Of a stretch of 64,000 nt of DNA, positions 22,301-37,300 are shown one piece after another; the first letter of the stretch is position 1, and each line of letters begins with the position of its first letter. Where the stretch lies: contig CALNXK010000134.1 in the NCBI GenBank assembly GCA_942486035.1, positions 195,001 to 259,000 on the forward strand, read 5' to 3'. The notes beneath the pieces were generated by a model. That model saw only the letters and a program-made list of their open reading frames with translations, had not been told where the DNA came from and made no database searches. The DNA is from Porites lobata (taxonomy: Eukaryota; Cnidaria; Anthozoa; Scleractinia; Poritidae). The position numbers and the translations under genes are program-made.

Positions 22301-25300
22301 ACTAGTCCTGATTGAGGTTATAGTCTAGCCTGCGAACAAGAGAGAAGCGACGACCGTAAATATGTCTGCTGTTCGCAGGCTAGTTATGGTTCTGATCTGA
22401 TTGGAATTTAAAAAATTTTGGTTTTTGAAGAGAGGGGAACCAGACAACCCGCAGAAAAAAATTGTTGAAGCAAGGGGAGAATCAACAACAGTGTTAACCT
22501 ATGTATAGCATCGCCTCTGCGCCTTTGATCACCACGAGATCAAACAGTGCGGGTGTATTGGACGACCCTCGATTCTTAACGATTTTTTTGGCAGGCAAAA
22601 CACCCAAATTTCACCTAAAACTATTGTGAGAAACATCCTATTACTTGGGACCATTTTAATTGATTTTAATCCTGTTTGGCTTTGGCACTTTTTTAAGTGA
22701 CAGCAAAGTTGGCTGCTCTCTAGGATCACTAAAATTATTTTCGGCCTTGTTAAAAGCCTTCCAATTTCCATTGTTGTTTCACATGTCATCTGTTTTCTGG
22801 AAGCTACTGATAATCTCCCAAAATAGACCAATAGGCGGTGCCTGCTCAAATTGGTAGGGAGTTTACCTCCATCAGCCCAGTGAGTGCACTCCACAGCATC
22901 ATATGCTCCTCCGTCTTTAGCAAGTTCAATCACAAGAGCAATTTCTGCATCTGTATCAGTCCTGACGAATAAAATCAAGTTACGTTCTTCCGTCAGATTC
23001 AGTTTTGCGTCCTTTAGGACGCACTTTAGCGGAACGTTTTACCAGACGTATAGCAAGTAATTTCCGGTCTATATACTAGATGAACTTTATGACGAGTGAT
23101 CGAGCTAGTCGAGGTTTGTTCCAGACGAATGTGCCTCAAATATACTATAAGAGTGAACAGCTAGCAGTGGTTGGGGGTGTAAAACGAAGATGTTGAAACA
23201 ATTGTTTTTGAGCAACCATAGCAAGGAATAAGACGGGGCCAAAAAAACTAGAATTTTCCAGCCAGGAGCTAATAAACAAGTCCGTGACCTCTCATGGCTA
23301 AGATGTAAAAAAGCTTTTCAAGAGTTACTATGGTAAGAGGTCTGCCATTGTAACTAAAATATAGAGTGTTTTCACATGACGTCACGGCGGCCATATTGGT
23401 GTCCCAAACAATGAAACGGCGGCCATGTTGGTGTCCCAAACCAATCCTCTGGGAGTTGAACTCTTTTCTTATGCAAACGCTTTCTCTCGTTCCAACAAAT
23501 TTGCACAGATGCTGGCCACGTGAGTGAAAACGTTCTATACAAATTATCACTCGCACAACAAAGCTGAGTAAAAAGTAGGACTTAACATTTGTAATATCAC
23601 TCACGGAAATCTGTTGACAGCAACAACAGCATGAACTCCAAAGAATCGAGCATTCTCTATCTGCTTGGCCAGATTCACAATTCCACTTCTTATGAGGTCC
23701 AGGTTCTGTGCCAAAATGAGACAAATCAGTAAGGTCCCTTGTTTTTAAGGATATAGAAAACAAACAAATCAGCGAAACTCAAGGCAAGCCTTCACTTCTT
23801 TTCGTCCAGGGGACGGGAAAAAAAGGAAGGACCCTGACGTCCAGTCTACAAGTTCGCAAGTGAATAGCCTGGTTCGCTGCTTTCCTCCTCTTACAATAAC
23901 ACCCTTACAAACAGCAAAGAAGTTAAAATTATTTTTGGGTGAGTGTAATCCTGAATAGGACTGCTTTTGACAAAAACTGTTTGGTGACTACACCAAACCC
24001 CTGCAATGTTACCCACTTGATGATGACGATGACATTCTCACCTTATTTGCCCTCAACACTCAGTCCAAATGGCTTGTCACTTATAATTTTAATTAATAAA
24101 TAGTGGTGGGACGTTCCTTTAGACTCTTTAAACCATTAAAAGAGGTGTAAAAATATTGACGTCAAGTGAAAAAAGAGAGTGAAACAGTTTTATGCACAGC
24201 AACCGTTCTTACATGTAGTTTTCCAAAGATTAGTATTACCGAGCGCAGATTGTTTTAAGGAAACATTTTCTCAAAGATATTTCGAGGCCACACTAAGAAA
24301 ACTCGGACAATGGGTAAGTAACTTGCACTAAGCGTTTCGAACTCATTCCATTCGCTTCATTGTGCTGTCTATTCAGTTTACTACTTTGATGACCAAGAAC
24401 AAGAAATGTTTATTCAAGCAAGCACAAGTACTCTAGTCAAAACAATATTTCCCTCATCGCGTACTTATGGTGACATTTCGTTCATTTTCTACGATTTAAA
24501 ATAATATGGCATCACCTTTGGCTTTCAACTCGGTCGCTAAACTGCATTTTAGTACTGAATATGCCGCGGCATTCTGTTAGGCATCAGTTTCACTCAGACG
24601 ATAATCATTACTGCCACTGCATAGCAGAGGAGAGAAAGTTAAAAAGGAAACTAACCTCTGAGGTATATTCAGGGGGTAGCGGCTTTCCTGCAACAACCTA
24701 CGCAGAAAATAAATATTGAGAAAGTAAATGAATAAATAATATGACGTATGGTTAGAACATGCCTACAGTGGCTGCATCTACTACAGTGAAATTATCACAG
24801 ACAACACTCCTACTTCCTTCCGTGCTTGCCAATTCAAGCACAAAAACCTGATCACTTGGTGTTACAAAAGGGTGGTGCTTGAGATTGGTAGATGTACTGT
24901 AGATAAACTATCCCTACCTGAATTGACACCTGGAAAAATGAAAACTATAAAGCAACAAGGAATTTCACTGGTGAAGTATTTCATAAGTTACACGTCACGC
25001 CAGTACAATCTAAGCAGTTGTTCCTCTTGTTTTCCAGATTTTCAGTTAATCACCTTTGGTCCTCCACCATGCATCTTCAGGGCTCTAACAGTCCCAACTA
25101 TAATAGCACACTGAGGTGTCAATCCTGTAAGTGACAGATAAATAAACAAAGTCTGCCTTACATTAAGTAAGAAGCTGAGTAAAGCTATAAAGTTTAGGTT
25201 GATGACGTTTTACTTCACCCGATAGTTCCAAATTCATTAGGCTGTTAGTACTACGGTAAAACACAGCTAGTAATAGTAATAAACATCTTCTTGACTTATA

Positions 25301-28300
25301 TAAACCAAATGTATCAGAATGGTGCACATTCACCGTACATTCCTTGGAAAGTAAAGGCGTGTTTGTAGTTGAAAAACTCACCACTATATCTGCACTTAAT
25401 GTTGAAGAACTTCTCCATTCCAATGTCAGCCCCAAAGCCAGATTCAGTGACTGAGAGAGTGAAAAAATATATATTTATTTTCTTGTTCATCTTATCCTCG
25501 ACTTCTCACACACAAACGGAGATGCTGCACTTAGCTAACACTCCAAAATATTTTAATTAATTTTTCCTTAAAAGGAAGAATTAATTATCAGAAGAATGGG
25601 TGCAAGCTTCAAGCATGACAAGTTGTGGGATTGTGTGGGTGTGCAAACATTTGTTACGATTAGTTAACAGGGGCCTTTGGATACTATCGACAAATCATAA
25701 CTACAGCTTTTCTATCCAAACGATCACAGAAATTCAACACTGTAACACTGAAAGCTTGTCTCCCTTGTGGTTTGACTTTTATCCTTGGTTGAATTTTTTT
25801 TACCATACATTACCATACATTCCAAAACTCGAAAAGAAGGAAAAACAAAATAAACCATGGATAACCTGGAACCACAACACACCTATTTTGCCCATAGCTT
25901 AAGGGCTCATACATAAATTTTTTAGAGAGAGGCAAATTTGGTTGTTTACAGATGTAGACACCTTCCTTGCATTGAAACCCTTTGCAGCCAAACAAAATTA
26001 CATTGGCAAATGACGCCAACAAGTTTTCAAAGACTGAAAACTTCTTTTTATATTAAACTTCAAAACGTTAAGCCAATTAACAGCTTATTAGTATATTATT
26101 AAACTTATGGTGACATAACAGAGACAGTGCCAATAAACAGTGTCTATCTTTTATGTTTTGATTATAATTTTTTCCGAATGGTGATTATGTTTTACGTACA
26201 AACAAATCCATTTGGTCCAACCAGCTTCAACGCAATCCTGTCAGCCAGAATGGACGAGTTGCCGTGTGCGATATTTGCAAAAGGTCCAGCATGTACAAAA
26301 ACAGGGCTTCCCTATAAAAAGAAAATGCAAGACGATGAACACAGAAGCGTTAATACATACACCTCCGTCCAAAATCTTACAGGGTAATAGATCACTGCAA
26401 ATGGATATTCAAGGAAGCGATCTCCATAGTAGGCGAAGTTGTAAACAGCCAAATAAAGTTCTCTGGCAGAGAGCCCCAAACTCCTAAGTATGCATCCAGT
26501 TTAGAAACTTGAGGAGGCCCGTATGGATATTGTCTTTTCCTCGATAAACGTTAAAACATGCGCTATTGTAATGAAATAAGTCTTTTATCTATATTTCTAA
26601 TATTTAGCCCTACCTCCAATGTTTGCATCAAGTTTGGTTTGATTGTTTCCTTCATAAGCACTGCAAGTGCACCACCTACACCCTAAAAAGGAAGCAAAGT
26701 GAATATTCTAAGGCTAGGGCTAAATGGCTGGAAAACCCACCTGGCAAATATGTAGAAAAACATGACCCTCGAAGAATAGCAGTCACAACAAGTGCAGCAT
26801 GCCGAATTAAAAGAGGAAGTATATTGGGGATATGTGGCATGCTTCAAATCATGTTACAGAGTCATTTTTGGTAATGCATGAACGGAAAATAATTTATTAT
26901 GTTTGCTGTCTTCGAATTACTCAATTGATGTTCCGTTGCAGAGTAAAATTATACACATGAATGTTAACGGCACCCTTGCACCATTTTGTCGCCTCAACAT
27001 ACTCCATTCAATCATATGAAACACATCAAAGGACTCACGTGCAGGTACAACAACATAAATATTACATTTAAAATATTTGTGTTGTTGCACCTGTAAATGA
27101 GTGTGCAATAACTTAAAATCCTATACTTTGCTCTTCAATATGGATCTAGGTAAAAAGAAGGTTAGACTGCAGTCGCCATCTTAGCAAGGTGTGTTTTAGC
27201 TGTTTACAAACCATATCATCTGCCGTTATGGGTTCTCCTGTCTTACTACTTGCCACAACAATGTTGCCAAGCCTACAAAACAATAAAACCCTTTCAAAAT
27301 CTGCAGTATGCAATGGCTCAAAAATTCTCCCCCCCTTACAATAAATAATGATAATAAAAAGAACAGACCGAAATGCGACAGGTAAACGTTCAACAGAAAT
27401 TGCTGGGAGTGACTTTGTAAACTTTTAACTAAAACACGACTTTTTACCACCACTCAGACTTCTTAGAAGTCTCAAACGAAATATGAAACAAAATCGACTT
27501 GACAACAATGGAGAAAGAAGTTAAAAAATGAACTGGAAAGCAAAAAAACAAATTTGAACTGGACCAAGCTTTTCTTTTAAGTCAACAACAGGACAAATTT
27601 CACACATGGAAGGTTGTAGATTATAAAGCAAGGAGCTGGTCTTAAGCATTATACTCCTCATACAAATACCAATGAAATACCAGGCCATTTCAATTTAACT
27701 TTGTTTGGTGTAAAAGGCACAATTTCTTATGAAACTATACAAGCTCACCTAGCCCGGTTTTTTATTGGTGTTTGTAACACACAAAAAACTATTGCTGGCT
27801 GTTGTTTACAAACACGAAATGATCTATCGTTTGCGGCTGTTATGATTTTAATCAACCTAAACAGATTTTTTAGAAGAAAAAAAGGACTTTATTTTTAAAT
27901 ACTTCCCTGGTTACCTGTAGATAAATAACAATTCTGTACGATAATGGGTAGAGAAATGAAAGAAACATTTAAACAAACCTCTTTCTCATATCTTTTAAGT
28001 CTGTTGTTAGAGCCAAGATAGCCATTATCTCGCTGGCTACAGTGATGTCAAACTGGGTCTACAGGAACAAAAAATACATTCAGACCAGCCTGCAGCACAG
28101 ATGAGAAAAGGTCTCGGTATTTTGAAGAGGTGGATACCATCTTTGATAAGTACTGCAGAAAAAGGCTGCAGGGAGTAGAATGTCTGATTACCGGTAATAA
28201 GAAGAAGCTAAAAGCGGCGAGTGCAAGATATTTTGTTAACATAAACAAAACGTTCATGTAAGTTTCCATAAAGCAAAAAAAAAAACCTACAGTAAAGACC

Positions 28301-31300
28301 TTAATCTTATCAGATGCATTTGCGTTAGAAAACAGTTTCCATTTACAAACACGTTAAGAATATTCCTAATACTGTAACTTTGAAATCTGTGGATTGACTA
28401 ATCTTGACTTGCAAAATGAAGACTTTTCTACAACGGATTTGATCGTCTGTTTGTGTTATGCTATCAAAAAGAAAATTATAACATCTGATCAGAGTTCGAA
28501 AAAAAAATTGAATTCCAGCTTGTTCTTTGGGTAAGCAGCTGTAACATTTTGCTTGCCGCCAGGGGCAGTCTTAGTTAATGACCAAGATGATTTGCTTTGA
28601 ACCTTAGCCATTGGGCAAGTGAGCTTTAGAAGTTACTTGCCCAGCAAGAAAATCTACTTGTCCTGCCCGGCCAGACTACTTGACTGACCTTTTTCGAGCC
28701 CTGTTGATAGTAATGATACAATGTCATTACCTGCCGTGTTAAACTCTTTTCTGTGGGTGACTGTCCAATAGTTATCTTTCTTAAATATCGGTCATTTGTG
28801 TCAATCACTGTGAAGGACGAAAAAATGTATTTCAACAATTATTTTTCAAGGATTATGACGCTGATTCAAAAGTTGCTCACACTTAAAAGAAACAAAGGTT
28901 GAAGTTGAAGATCAGGCAAATCCTCAAATAGGAATGAAAGGTCAAAGAGAGGAGAAATAAGAAACAAAACAGAGACAACAATAGAATATTGCATGAGAAA
29001 ATCTGGTTAGTATTGTAGAGTGCTATATATTAATTACCACGCTGGAAAGTTATGGTATCTGGATCAATGTCCAGCCTTGCAAACTTTCCCTTTTCTTCAT
29101 CTGTCAGCTCACTGGGGTCTGTTTTGTCAATTCCAAGTTTCTATAAAAACAGAAAAGTTTCTATTAATTTTCGATCTTGTGCTTTGTAACTAACCTGCCA
29201 CACAATGATATTAGATGAAAACCAAAAGTTAAGCTTACTCTTGTTCTAAAAAGGAATGAACAATAACGTTCAAACATAAAAATCACTTTCAGTAGGCAAA
29301 GTTGAGTGTGACAGTGATTAACATGTACATTGATTTTTTCATTGCGGCTGAGTAAGCTATTGAAAACTTGGGGGTAATGGCTATCTTCCAGCTGTATGTT
29401 CATCTTACTTTGTTAAATTAAACACAGCAATGGGAGATAAGGGCATAAGCAACATTCACATTTGAGTCTTCTGACTAGTAATCTTGAAAACCAAACTAAC
29501 GGTGAGTGTGAGCAACTGCTGTCAGGAACTACATGTTGTAATTTTTTTTGCTTCTTCGGAGTCTTGATGAGTTAAATTAATTTGTTTTCAGGGCAGAAAT
29601 TAAAACAAAATGGCATACCTGGAGTCTTGTGAGCATAATGTTGGAAAACTCTCTTTTTCCCTTTTTCTCGGGAACAAGTCGATCATACAGGGCCTAAACA
29701 AGAAAACAAAATGATGTTTGCACTACTTCCTCTAATAAATTTTTCATCCCAACATTATTTAAATACATGTATATGCTGTGGTTCAATTTTATCCCTGGTT
29801 TAAATTTTATTTCCCTTTGTTTTGGGGTAAGGTAATGTATGATAATGACCCCAAAACAATGGGAAATAAAATTTAAACCAGGGATAAAATTGAACCACAA
29901 CATATATTAAACTATGATTGACCTACTGCCTCATACAAAAGACTTGCATCAGTATATCAAATAGTGAAATCCAGATTAAAAATTGAGATACACATAATAT
30001 TTATTAATCACCTCGTTAAACCAGTAATGATAATTTTAGGATAATCTTTTCTAGCAAACTACTACATTCTTTAAATTAGTCAGGATTACATATTTTGTGC
30101 TTTTTCACACGTAACAGTTAAGGTTGGGAGCATTTGTCAAAAAATATCTCATGTAACCTTTGAGCACAGGAGGAACCAAATGCCATTTACATTGTATTTC
30201 CACATTGGTCATATTAAGTTTGATAATTTATATACAAAAATATAAATTAAAAGACTGTACCTGATCTGATTGAGTAGATTCATGAAACATCCTGGTATCA
30301 ATGGCAGCAGCTAGAGAAACAGCAATGAAGCATTTGCTCTGACTTCATGATGAACAGAGTTAAATTCAAGTAGTGCTTAAGGCTTATTATGCCAACAATA
30401 AACTTCTGTGCCTAAGAAACATACTTTTTATGTCAAATTAAAAACTACGTATACAGTATGTGGTCCTTGGTCCGCGAGTAAAAGTCATTAACTTGAATAT
30501 CTTACCCGAATCTTCATGTAACGAGCTGAAATACTCCCTGAAGATAGCTTTTATGTTCCTGTCGATAATCCTGAAGTTTCAAGTTCCAGACATAATTATT
30601 TTGCTTGGAATTCGCAAAAAGACGACCGTTTTCGATGGTCCTTGGTCCGCGTCTCAGGTAAGCAGCACGATAAAAACGTAAAAATGTTATAGTTTCTACA
30701 CGAAAACGTGATTTTCACAGTATTTCTTGTATTTTTTTCTTTTCTTGATGCAATCAAGCTAAAGTTTTTTCGGAAGATGTTGTGAGCATAAAATAATCTG
30801 CTTTTCTTTCAAAGACTTCAGACAACATTCTCCTCGAGTCTCCCACACGAGCGTCGACGAGCGGTTTTTAGCGCGGTCGAAAATATTTACCAAAAACTCT
30901 GTATGTACTCGAGGTATTAAAAAAGAGAACTTGTAGACATGTATAGGGACGACTTTCAAAACATTCTTCGAAAACAAAGGCCGTCGCTTTTTACTTTGGG
31001 AAGTTTTATTCAACCAAGGTCGTAGGACGCGGACCAAGGACCGCTAAGCGAAATTTGGTGATATTTTTCAAGAGTCGCTAAAACAAAAAATTCAGAGTCT
31101 ACAGCAACATGCTTCCAACAACAGAAATAAGTTGATCTGAAAACCTGTTGTGCAAAAAGGCAAGTCTTCCCGTTGCGTTTTAGTTATTCGCAGGCTAAGT
31201 AAACATGACCACGTAATTTACGGTGCCGCAAAAATCCAAACTTCAAGAAAGACAAATTAACCTACCTTTCAACAAACTTTAATTTCGCGTCTTCACCCGC

Positions 31301-34300
31301 AGCAAGAAGGCTGAAACTTCGTCATATGAAAGAATGCTAATCAGTAAATCACGATATCTTTCATTATTCAACGTATTTTTTTTCTTGACGAAATATTTTC
31401 TCATTTTCGGAAAAGGCGCGGATCAAGGGCATCGGGGACTTGCGCGGACCAAGGACCACATACTGTACTGAAGGTAATTACAGCAAAGTAAAAGCCACAC
31501 AACTTGCAATCAGAAGGGTTCCGATGCAAAACTTCATGGCATAAGTGCTGGTTATGACAATTAAGTTTGAATTAGTTTCTATTTTTAACATTTTAAACAT
31601 CCTTAAGGAACCAGAGGTCTTCAGTGAACTGTTTTACATGCAGAAGAGTACTTAAAATTGTCTTACCCAAAAGGTTGTTTGCTGCTGTTATAGCATGGAT
31701 ATCACCAGTCAAATGAAGATTGAACTAAATAGACACACAAACCAATTTATGAATGCATATCAGAAATGTTTTAGCAATAATACTGTCACAGAATTAACTA
31801 AAAATCTTTGAACTTACCTCTTCCATTGGAATAACCTGAGAATACCCTCCACCAGCAGCACCACCTGTAACAGTCCATCACATTGTTGGAAAAAAATTAA
31901 TAACTCATATACATAGGCCATTAACATGATGGCGTCATTTTACTTTTACGACCAGAATCCTTTTCGTTTTTCTTTTCATATTTAAATTTGGTAATCCCAG
32001 CCAGATTTAAATGACAAAAGCCGTAATTTGCACAAGAAAGGAAAACCCTGATGGATGCTGGTCGTAGAAGTAAATGATATCATCATGCAAATGGCCCATT
32101 ATGGTTCTCCTGTAGTGCAGTATGTACAAACACACATCCTGTTTGGAAAACACAGGTGTTCATTAGACTATTTGCTGCTCATTTATTGTACATGTACACT
32201 TGGATAGGTGTTGTTTACACTGGAGGACCTTACTGCAATAATGGATAAAACAACTAACATAATATGCTTCTTCTGGACAGATTTCTAAATTACTACTTTG
32301 ACTTAATAATGTGAATTATATCTACGCTCAAACAGGGAGAAGGGAACATGAAAATATGAAAGCATATATCAGTGAGTATGAGGAGAAGAATGACTATGAA
32401 TGACAGAATGGATGTTGAAATAAACTGATATTATAACATAGCTGTAATTATTATAGATTTCATTTATACACGTTTGTATTTTGAACAAGTTTTCTAACTC
32501 CTCGACGTAACGTGTCAAAATAAATGATTGATTGATTGATTGAAAGCAAATAACCAAGGTAGTTGACCAGGAATGTAAGGGAAAAGTTTCAGTTAGTCAG
32601 CCATGGTAGTGAGAATTAAAATACATCTTGTCTCTTATTTTGGTAATACTACTAGTAGTATCTTTATTTCTAAACATCTGTGGGTAACTTTTCTTGCTGA
32701 AACCTCGAAAGACTTGGAAATAATTCTCATAACAACTGTACTGAGTTTTACGAATAGTCTTTTACGCACTAGCCTTTATTTTAGCCTTAAGACAAGTTTC
32801 GTTTATTCAAACCTCTTCAGTTTGGCTAAAACTGTTCATATGGTTGTTCATATCTTCTCAGGATTTGCTTTATTTACGGAACTAATGTGAGTGTATTGTG
32901 GAGTTGAATCCCTCTGCAAGTTGTTGACCGCTAACAAAATGCTTTTTGATTTACCAACAAACGAGTGCAAATCAAAATACTGTCTATTCTGTCAATCTTA
33001 TAGGTGGTTTTATTTGAAAGTTTAGCCGGGAATGACTTTTCTGAACGAGGTACGCAAGCGGAAGCCCGTTGTGAAAGAAACCTCAATCGCCAACTGTGAA
33101 GTATTAGACGAAAAACATTGCATCTGTGTTCAAGGAATTTTTGCAGGCACTATTACAAAAGCTGGTGGCACTTGTGTTAAGGTAACAGACTTGTTGTTTG
33201 CCTTCGCTTTTTGTAAAAAATCAACCAGGAAAAGTGGTGTCCTCACTCGTTGACTGTTTGCTGTTTGTTAATTTAAATTTAGCGAGCCAAGTTTTTGACA
33301 ACTACGGAGAACTACGAAGTGTGTTGGTAATATTGTTTTTCGTGTTATTTATAGGTCAGTTGAGCACGCAGTTTTATAAGTGTTGTTTCGTTTTTCCAAA
33401 GTGGCAGATAATATTTTACATGGATTAATTTAGAAAAAAGCATATTTTTTTAGATGTTTGTACTCTAGTAAACTCGCAGATTGCAAGTGTGTGCACGGGA
33501 CTAAATCAGTTAATGCACCTGAGAACTCGTTTGGTTTGTTCTGAGATAATTAAAAAAACCTCTGAAAACGTTCACGATATATTTCTCCAGGATTTTCAAA
33601 GATTTATGTACTGAAAATTGGGGAAAATCACCTTGCCCGCTGGAATGTCATTTTCAAAGGGAAACGGAAATAGAGCCTGATCTTAGGTTATAATCAAGAT
33701 TAGTAAGGTGAAGAGGTCTATTTTCCTCTAACATTTTAATGTTTATGTTGAAGCACCTATCATTCTCAAAAGAAAAACAAAAAAAACACTGTACACTATG
33801 CTCCCAATAAATTACACTCTGCACCTTTGATGCCAAATGTGGGGCCCTGAGAAGGTTGTCGAATACACGCAAAGCAGTTCCTGTGCAGGTGAGCACTCAT
33901 GGCTTGAGCCACACCTATTGTTGTTGTACTCTTCCCCTCTCCAAACGGTGTAGGAGTCATTCTATAGCAAGTAAGGAAAGATTTGAGTCATAACAAGGTG
34001 CCTACAAGAATCCTTGTTGTAAGTGTTCAAAATGAGGTAAGGCATGAACCAACATTTCAAAATCCATCCAAAAAACAAACCTCTCTTACCCAGCAATAAC
34101 AACATATTTTCCATTACACTGGTCCTTCAATCGTTCCAGAACATTTAGTGAGACCTTAGCCTTCTTATTCCCATAAAGTTCAATCTAAAAGAGAAATGAT
34201 CTTACTGGTTACAGTTGTATTACGTCTTACATGGTCCAACCAAAATGAGAAAAACTGGTGGCAAGGTGAAGCACAACAGAAAAAATTAAAATTGAGTAAT

Positions 34301-37300
34301 GTACATACCATAAATGGTAGCACAATAAGTAACCATCAGTAGAGTGTGCAACACCTAAAGCACCTTATTTACATGGCAAGTTACATTTCACACTGAAGTT
34401 CATATGACAATTCACACAGTAGCTCAATTGTTAATAGAAATTTTGTGTGTGTATATCTGGCCACTTGTCTCACAAAACTCTGATCATGTTGTAGTTCTAT
34501 CAGTCTGTATATATAAGTTAACGCCTGAGCACTCGGTCATTATTATTAAGAAGGCCGAGGAGCGAGGGCATTATCCTATATATAATTAATGTCCTCGCTC
34601 CTCAGCCTTCTTAAAAATAATGACCGAGCGCTCAGGCATTATGCTATATGTAATGCCCTAAGTTAAGCACCCAGGTCCTTAATATATACCTGACAACTGA
34701 AAATAGGCTTTTTTTAACATATTTTGGAGGGGATTATTTTCATTATTATACAGTGAAACCTGTATTAAGCGGGCAGTAGCCGAAGTCCCAAAATTTATTT
34801 CCCTTATTTACTTTAAATGAAACCTTTATTAAGCGGACGCGGACACCTAAAACGTACCTGAAATAGTAATTTCTATTGTTACCAACCTGCATTAAACGGA
34901 CACTTGTAATCAAATTCTACCACCCGACATGCCAGACACCGGAAATGTGAAAGATTACCTCGAATCGTCAACCAGAACTTTTTCGATTTTTACATAAAAA
35001 TCGTCACTTGACGAACTTACTTAGTTTCACACTGCAGTATTGTTTTCTATTTCGTTTTGTTTGAACAGAGCTGAGCTTGTTTCACTCATCTGATTTCTTC
35101 AAATCCGAGTTGCAATCTATGTTTATGGTACTATGATCAAGTGGTCCACTTTGATAAAGAAATTAATGCAAACGTATATCGTCAAAGTCTCTGGGAGTAT
35201 TCTTAACTTTTTACTATTCATTTGAATGGCATTTGACGTCTCTTATGACGTTATCTATCGAAACCTGTATTAAGCGGACACTACAGCATTCCCCGAGGGT
35301 GTCCGCTTAATACAGGTTTTTACTGTATCAAGCAAACATAATATAAGTGACAAAAATTAGTCGCTTGTAACTTTTCAAAAAGCTGAGATATCAGTATTCA
35401 GGACTGTGGTTGGAGCCTTACCTAATCCAAAAGGAAATGCATTCACTTGAAAGATAGCCTGGGTAGCAGGTTTTTGAAAGGGAAGGAAAAGAGGCACTGA
35501 AGGAGCACCAGACCATGAAGGGCAAGAGAAGGAAATGCAACAAAGTCACTGCTTTTGCCTTTCCACCCCTCATTAACTCCAAGCTATTTGTTGAATTCAT
35601 AGTTTGCACCTCTAGTTAAAACCTTCAGCTAATTCCTTTGCAGGAAAATCACGGCACCTGAACCATATCTTGTGTTTCCTGTTCCTTCTTGACAGCATGA
35701 GAAAAACAAAATTAAATAAAACAAATTTGGACAAAAAGGTCGCGACAAGAAACGAAAAAGATTTACCGGGAACTTTGGCCTCCAAACTTGCATTTCCCGT
35801 CAAATGCCTTACACGAAGGCTACCTCACAACGAAGCAAAAGAAGGAGCTGTAACTTTTATCTTTTTACAACATTTTACCTCATGGTCAAGAATTGTGGCT
35901 TCTTTTGCTACAGTTGAAATCTTCTTAGGCATCTGGTGCTTGGAAATATCAATGTCACTACAAAAACAGCAAGTGTAAAATTCTCCTTAGTGCCAGGCAG
36001 TTTAAGTGAAATGAGAAAGATATTAATCTGATGATTAGTTAAAATCAATTGTACAACTTAGAATAATCAGTTTATGCGTTTGAATGTCACACCATTCTCC
36101 TATATGGAACACCATGCTCATATAATATTTTCAACAATATCTTATACACTTTACCTTGGAACAGGTCTTTTTAGATCAAGTGGAAGATAACGAATATCCC
36201 AAGGACCACCCTGAAAAATGGAGCAGAAACAATGTAAAAAAAGTTCAAACAATTTTATTGCCTTTTTAACGATAACTATACCTCACTTTTCAAAATTACA
36301 CCACTTAATTAGCCTCATGATCAAGGTGAAAGAATTTTCAGCACCCATCATAATCACTAAAATAACTGGTTACCAACTGCACTTATTTAATTTTTCATGT
36401 TTGTTAGAGCTTTCTGTGATACTTCTGCATCACAAAGATCATAGTCCAGAAACTACTGCGCACACTTGCTCTTCCAAAATACTTCCTCCCACAGTTGAGA
36501 CTACCTGCTAGGCACCAAACCAGGACAGCACTTGAGGACCATGAGAGATACAAGACAATTTCCAAAAGAATGGTTGTGTTCAAATGATAACATAACATAC
36601 TTGATAATCACAAAATATATTTTATTTTGCTCATCAGAGTACTGTCACTTTCAAATAATTAAAATAAATGTACACAAGTATCCTCCGGCAAATTTGTTGG
36701 GTTTTATTAATATAGTGGTTAAAATTTTGTTTCAACAAAGTATTGACAATAAAACTGACTTACTACAATTAAGTTAAACATCATTACAAACACTCCTTCA
36801 TTAAAGCTTAACAAGTATAAACTTTTATTTCTTGATCTTTTTATTCTCCAGCAATAAGGTATAAATCTTGAGCAAGGGAAGGACCTGGACAAACTGTTTA
36901 CAAGTAAAAAAAATACCTCATTTTAAAAATCTGCTAACACTACATGACTGACGTAAGAGAAACTAATCCAAACAAGATGCTATGGGAGCGTATATTTGGG
37001 CATCTTCGCACTACGTGTATATATGTGACATTTTTTATGTGTATTTATAGGGAAGTGTGAGTTGTGCAGTAGTGTTGTATCCTTCAGGTGTCGGTTGAGA
37101 TGTGTGAAGTGGAAGCCATGGAATTATATTGGATGTGGATTGGTAGGATATGGCTGTAGTTTGTTCATCAGAATTTGATATGAAGTAACAAAAAATAACT
37201 TTTTTGGAAGGTAAAAGTGATTTTAGGTGTTGCAGTGAAGTAGTTGTTGGAATGCTCATTTGTTATGAACAGATATGTAGTTACAGTCTGTTTAAGTGAA

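Larger units (their letters stand above)
15861..36210 (-). other. MTHFD1: MTHFD1 exons 13-36: formate-THF ligase domain
   Basis: Coding exons in order: 36155-36210, 35879-35957, 34090-34184, 33825-33961, 31818-31864, 31667-31724, 30261-30310, 29619-29693, 29038-29140, 28731-28807, 27979-28058, 27212-27272, 26614-26682, 26200-26311, 25382-25450, 25054-25124, 24656-24697, 23605-23705, 22867-22961, 22048-22130, 20922-21029, 20395-20476, 19644-19714, 15861-15950. They give residues 300-935. Landmarks: P-loop GEGKSTTT, IRQPSQGPTFGIKGG, FNLHLTGDIHAITAANN, VHAGPFANIAHGNSS, ALKMHGGGPK, DAVECTHWADGGKG, LPICMAKTHLSLSH. The last exon lies beyond a 3.7-kb intron. The exon 29 acceptor is the AG 10 nt upstream of another; only that one restores VVAGKPLP. 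Confidence 0.95.

Noticed and set aside
24923..24934. 12-nt microexon between MTHFD1 exons 28 and 29 (GTGTCAATTCAG between AG and GT)
   Set aside because: It does not restore the expected VxAG sequence or the frame. Using the upstream acceptor of exon 29 gives VVAGKPLP directly.
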